From assembly GCA_003354055.1 (NCBI GenBank), contig PIVQ01000185.1, positions 1 through 11,063 on the forward strand: a DNA stretch of 11,063 bases, written 5' to 3'. The notes beneath the pieces are model-generated. The model did not search any database. It saw only the letters and a program-made list of their open reading frames with translations, and was not told the DNA's origin. Within the stretch, counting starts at the first letter, position 1; the number at the start of each line of letters is the position of its first letter. This DNA is from Desulfobacteraceae bacterium. GTDB taxonomy: Bacteria > Desulfobacterota > Desulfobacteria > Desulfobacterales > Desulfobacteraceae. The translations under genes and the position numbers were made by a program. Positions 9,001-11,063 of this stretch are shown here, piece by piece.

Positions 9001-9207
9001 CAGCTGTTAGCGTTTTTAAAGGAACTTGAGCCCCATGTCGCAAAGCGGAAACCCAAGCCGTCCAAGGAGATTCTCCGGAAGATGCAGGACTATGCATGGC
9101 CGGAATCCTTTGGACCGCAGGTTCAAACGTTGAAAAAACTGATCGGGAAATATAAGTTTAAAGATGCCAAAACTCTTCTGGAAACCCTGTTTTCAGAGTT
9201 AGCATAA
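6031..9207 (+). CDS. Soluble HAMP-PAS-HisKA-HATPase-REC-REC-HPt hybrid histidine kinase
   Basis: This 1058-residue protein has no membrane segment. A conserved N-terminal module (about 1-90) precedes a HAMP-like region with [11 protein letters not shown] at 95-105 and [10 protein letters not shown] at 113-122. A coiled coil and a PAS domain (about 188-300) follow. The kinase core has H327 ([10 protein letters not shown]), N440/N444, a standard G1 box D476-x-G-x-G and GGTGLGL from 505. Receiver 1 (from about 563) has D619 and K672; receiver 2 (from about 715) has D768 and K821. The HPt domain (about 865-965) has H917 in AHTIKGL. A tail at about 987-1058 contains RKPKPSKEI and [10 protein letters not shown] and resembles the tails of other BarA-like kinases. 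All catalytic residues are present, giving a full multistep relay. It has no transmembrane sensor of its own, so the membrane PAS protein and the V4R protein just upstream are natural inputs. The Shine-Dalgarno match is weak (TAAG at 6024-6027), suggesting translation coupled to the V4R gene nine bases away. Confidence 0.95.
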   Translation: MEKQDAEQLDKVSEAFYLILNGKTPERISLPKGFPDNEVKQAVSYINRFIDQYNATTDMAFSLSRGDIDIEPPKGNLLILQSLKGLHASLKNLTWTTQQIAKGDFGQTVKFMGGFSEAFNHMTAQLKQSFEERDRTGAALEKQVAELADARRAMLNILDDLDGARKESEDANQALQKAMAKTEESEIRHRTIFENSPLGMIHFSEDGTILNCNQKFVELMGGTREKLIGFNTVRQGTNKEVVEGLVRALNGETADFEGEYISVTAGISSMLRIIYNPVDPSRRPTQVIATLEDITARKELEKELLSARVAADEANKAKSDFLANMSHEIRTPMNAIIGMSHLALKTDLNPKQLDYINKVHLSARNLLGIINDILDFSKIEAGKLDIEIIDFDLNDVLSNLSGLVVSKVREKGVELIFNLDAGVPVQLKGDPLRLGQILLNLANNAVKFTELGEIEVSVSVDTLEDQSVLIRFKVRDTGIGLTAEQRNKLFQSFQQADTSTTRKYGGTGLGLTISKKLSEMMGGEIGVDSEAGKGSTFWFTARCGLQNKAPEKFEIVPEFLQEMKVLVVDDNQTFCRVMETYLTAFTFQVDIALNGNIAVDMVRKAAGSDESPYDVVFMDWQMPGMDGIEAAKQIQQDITLSRIPKIIMVTANGREDVMEQARTISLDGFLLKPVTQSILFDAVMEVFGQQPRAGKPRSGLTGSDLPKEVDDIRGARLLLVEDNQINQQLAVELLNDEGFHVEVAENGKIGVDMVSRAAEGDYDAVLMDLQMPVMDGRTAAKKIRQLDSAIKNIPVIAMTADAMSGVREEVLEIGMNDYITKPISPMDMFKTLAKWISPGKRPVHDRYAARKVPVEDIAPLPPLEGIDTEQGLTRVGGNLKLYRNLLARFYTDNRNTGANLDRAVLENDQATAVRLAHTIKGLAGTIGAGRLQGIAAELEAALNSDFSGDSTGLRADFHKEFNVILSVVKPVADENNAKTPRSHTQSGNEAQLLAFLKELEPHVAKRKPKPSKEILRKMQDYAWPESFGPQVQTLKKLIGKYKFKDAKTLLETLFSELA

Positions 9208-9218
9208 GGAAAATTGTT

Positions 9219-9608
9219 ATGAAAGAACTGTCAGACTGCATCGTCCTTGTGGTGGATGATACCGAGGCCAATGTGGACATGCTGGTGGAGGCGCTGGGGG
9301 ACGATTATGATGTGATGGTGGCCATGGACGGGGAGGAAACCCTTGAAATGGTGGAAGAGGAACGGCCCGATCTCATTCTTTTAGATATCATGATGCCGGG
9401 TATGGACGGGTTTGAGGTCTGTGAACATCTGAAATCAAACACGGCCACTCGCGATATCCAGGTGATTTTTCTGACCGGGATGGCCGATCAAAAAGACCGG
9501 GACAGGGGAATGGCTCTGGGTGCCATTGATTATATTATCAAACCCTTTGACATTCCGGATGTCCAGAATCGGGTGAAAACGCATCTGGAACGTATTTTGA
9601 GAAAATAG
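9219..9608 (+). CDS. Single-domain response regulator (stand-alone receiver)
   Basis: This 129-residue protein is a complete receiver with nothing attached: D13/D14 in VVDDTEAN, phosphoacceptor D56 in LLDIMMPGMDG, T86 in FLTG and K108 in YIIKPF. These residues have the same numbers as in the N-terminal receivers of the kinases at 1051 and 9625, and the protein ends where those kinases enter their coiled coil. It therefore looks like a detached copy of that domain. Its likely role is to carry or drain phosphate between the hybrid kinase upstream (11-base gap) and the receiver-led kinase downstream (16-base gap). TAAGGAAA at 9205-9212 is a good ribosome binding site and overlaps the stop codon of the preceding gene, which supports coupling. 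Receiver assignment is secure; partners are inferred. Confidence 0.93.
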   Translation: MKELSDCIVLVVDDTEANVDMLVEALGDDYDVMVAMDGEETLEMVEEERPDLILLDIMMPGMDGFEVCEHLKSNTATRDIQVIFLTGMADQKDRDRGMALGAIDYIIKPFDIPDVQNRVKTHLERILRK

Positions 9609-9624
9609 GAAAAAGGCGTTCAAT

Positions 9625-11063
9625 ATGGAGAAAAAGAAAAAAGATACCATTCTTGTGGTGGATGATACGGAGGCCAATATTGATATCCTGCTGGATATTC
9701 TGGGAGATACCTATGAGGTGGGGGTGGCAACGGACGGGGAATCTGCCCTAGAAGCCGTGGAAGAAGAGATTCCTGATCTGATCCTCCTGGATATCATGAT
9801 GCCGGGCATGGACGGTTACCAGGTTTGTAAACAGCTTAAATCCGATGAAAAAACCCGTGACATCCCGGTGATCTTTGTCACGGCGCTTGAGCAGCAGGAC
9901 AATGAAACCCGGGGGTTAGGACTCGGTGCTGTGGATTATATCACCAAGCCCTTTAACCCGGACATCGTCAAGCTCAGGGTGGAAAACCATCTGCAACTGG
10001 TCCGGGCCAATACCGCTCTGAAGCGCCAGAACGAGGTGCTTTTGGAAAATGAACGGCTCCGGAACGATGTGGAGAATATTGCCAGACACGATTTGAAAAC
10101 CCCCATGAATGCCCTGATTGCCATACCGGAGTTGCTGCTCAAGGAAAAGGGCATGAACAAAAACCAGCGGGATATGCTGGAGATGATATCCCAGTCAGGG
10201 TTTCGGGTCATGGATATTATCAACTCTTCCATTGACCTGTACAAGATGGAAAAAGGGGAGTATCGTCTGCGGCCAGTGCCCGTTGATCTGATCAAGCTGC
10301 TCAAACAGCTCAAAGGGGAGATCGTCCATTTAATGGGAGAAAAGGAGATCCCTTTCAGGATTCTGATCAGCGGAAAACCGGCCAATACGGAGGATACCTT
10401 TGTGGTATACGGCGAAGAGATGCTGTATTACTCCCTGTTCGTCAATGTGGTAAAAAATGCCGTGGAGGCATCTCCCAAGGGACAATCCGTCACCGTGGGT
10501 ATGGATGTCAAAGGGGATACCCCCATCATCATGGTCAACAATACAGGCTTGATACCCGACGAGATCCGGGATACCTTTTTTGATAAGTACGTGACCCATG
10601 GCAAGCCGGAAGGTACCGGCCTTGGCACCTATTCTGCCAAGTTGATTGCCCGCACTCTGGGCGGCGATATGTCTTTTCAGTCCGTGAAGGAAAAAGGGAC
10701 CACCCTCATGCTGACACTTCACGATAATTTGAAAAAGGAGAATGTGGATGAAGCCTTTGACGAGTTTTTTGAGCAGAGTCCGTTAGAGATCAAAAATCTT
10801 TCCCGAAAAACTTCCATGACCATCATGATTATTGACGACTATGCCATCATGCGGGGGACAATTGCCAGTATCCTTCGGCAGATGGGATTCAAGAACTTCA
10901 TCCGGGTGGAAAACGGGATGGTCGCCCTGCGGGAACTCCAGGTAAAAAAAGTGGACCTGATCATTTCAGATTTGAACATGCCCAAGGTCAACGGCCTTCA
11001 GCTGCTCAAACATGTAAAAAAGTCAGACCCCCTGAGACAGATCCCCTTTGTCATGGTCACGGG
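9625..11063 (+). CDS. REC-HisKA-HATPase-REC histidine kinase (3' end missing)
   Basis: The frame runs open off the window after 479 complete codons. An N-terminal receiver (D13/D14, D56, T86, K108) and a coiled coil precede a HisKA domain with H155 in RHDLKTPMN. The ATPase domain has N274/N278 in NVVKNAVEA, an Asn-x-Gly G1 box (N306) where Asp is usual, and the glycine box EGTGLGT. These positions match the kinase at 1051 to the residue, apart from one residue at the G1 box. The second receiver, from about 398, is of another type: MIIDDYAIMRGT, D449 in ISDLNMP and a MVTG strand make it much like CheY itself. What follows is unseen; an HPt or output domain is possible. No membrane segment is present, so it is a cytoplasmic kinase under receiver control. 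AAAAGG at 9611-9616 lies eight bases before the ATG, and the gap to the previous gene is 16 bases. Confidence 0.92.
   Translation, partial: MEKKKKDTILVVDDTEANIDILLDILGDTYEVGVATDGESALEAVEEEIPDLILLDIMMPGMDGYQVCKQLKSDEKTRDIPVIFVTALEQQDNETRGLGLGAVDYITKPFNPDIVKLRVENHLQLVRANTALKRQNEVLLENERLRNDVENIARHDLKTPMNALIAIPELLLKEKGMNKNQRDMLEMISQSGFRVMDIINSSIDLYKMEKGEYRLRPVPVDLIKLLKQLKGEIVHLMGEKEIPFRILISGKPANTEDTFVVYGEEMLYYSLFVNVVKNAVEASPKGQSVTVGMDVKGDTPIIMVNNTGLIPDEIRDTFFDKYVTHGKPEGTGLGTYSAKLIARTLGGDMSFQSVKEKGTTLMLTLHDNLKKENVDEAFDEFFEQSPLEIKNLSRKTSMTIMIIDDYAIMRGTIASILRQMGFKNFIRVENGMVALRELQVKKVDLIISDLNMPKVNGLQLLKHVKKSDPLRQIPFVMVT

Overview
The window is one uninterrupted block of eight plus-strand genes, all encoding signal-transduction proteins. 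Gaps between genes run from a one-base overlap to 46 bases, so it reads as part of a single operon whose promoter and end both lie outside. The first gene lacks its 5' end and the last lacks its 3' end. Moderate GC content, the style of the hybrid kinases, the V4R protein and the soluble-HAMP kinase suggest a sulfate-reducing deltaproteobacterium (Desulfobacterota, perhaps Desulfobacteraceae). That placement is inferred from protein flavour only.

Layout in order: (1) receiver plus HD-GYP response regulator, a probable cyclic-di-GMP phosphodiesterase, 5' truncated; (2) REC-HisKA-HATPase-REC-HPt hybrid kinase; (3) single-domain receiver with an atypical Lys-Ser in place of Lys-Pro; (4) membrane sensor with a periplasmic Cache-like domain and two PAS domains but no kinase or other catalytic domain; (5) small V4R (4-vinyl reductase type) putative ligand-binding protein; (6) large soluble HAMP-PAS-HisKA-HATPase-REC-REC-HPt hybrid kinase; (7) single-domain receiver; (8) REC-HisKA-HATPase-REC kinase, cut by the window edge.

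Together these give three histidine kinases, nine receiver domains and two HPt domains, but only one visible output domain (HD-GYP) and no DNA-binding domain. The inferred scheme is a branched phosphorelay. Genes 4, 5 and 6 would supply sensory input. Genes 3 and 7 would act as phosphate shuttles or sinks. Genes 2 and 8, which begin with a receiver instead of a sensor, would integrate phosphorylation state. The HD-GYP protein would convert it into a change in cyclic-di-GMP. Genes 1, 2, 7 and 8 share a closely related N-terminal receiver, and genes 2 and 8 keep their key residues at the same or nearly the same positions, so local duplication probably built much of the cluster.

No RNA genes, mobile elements, CRISPR arrays, terminators or convincing internal promoters were seen. 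No stretch over 300 bases lacks a gene.
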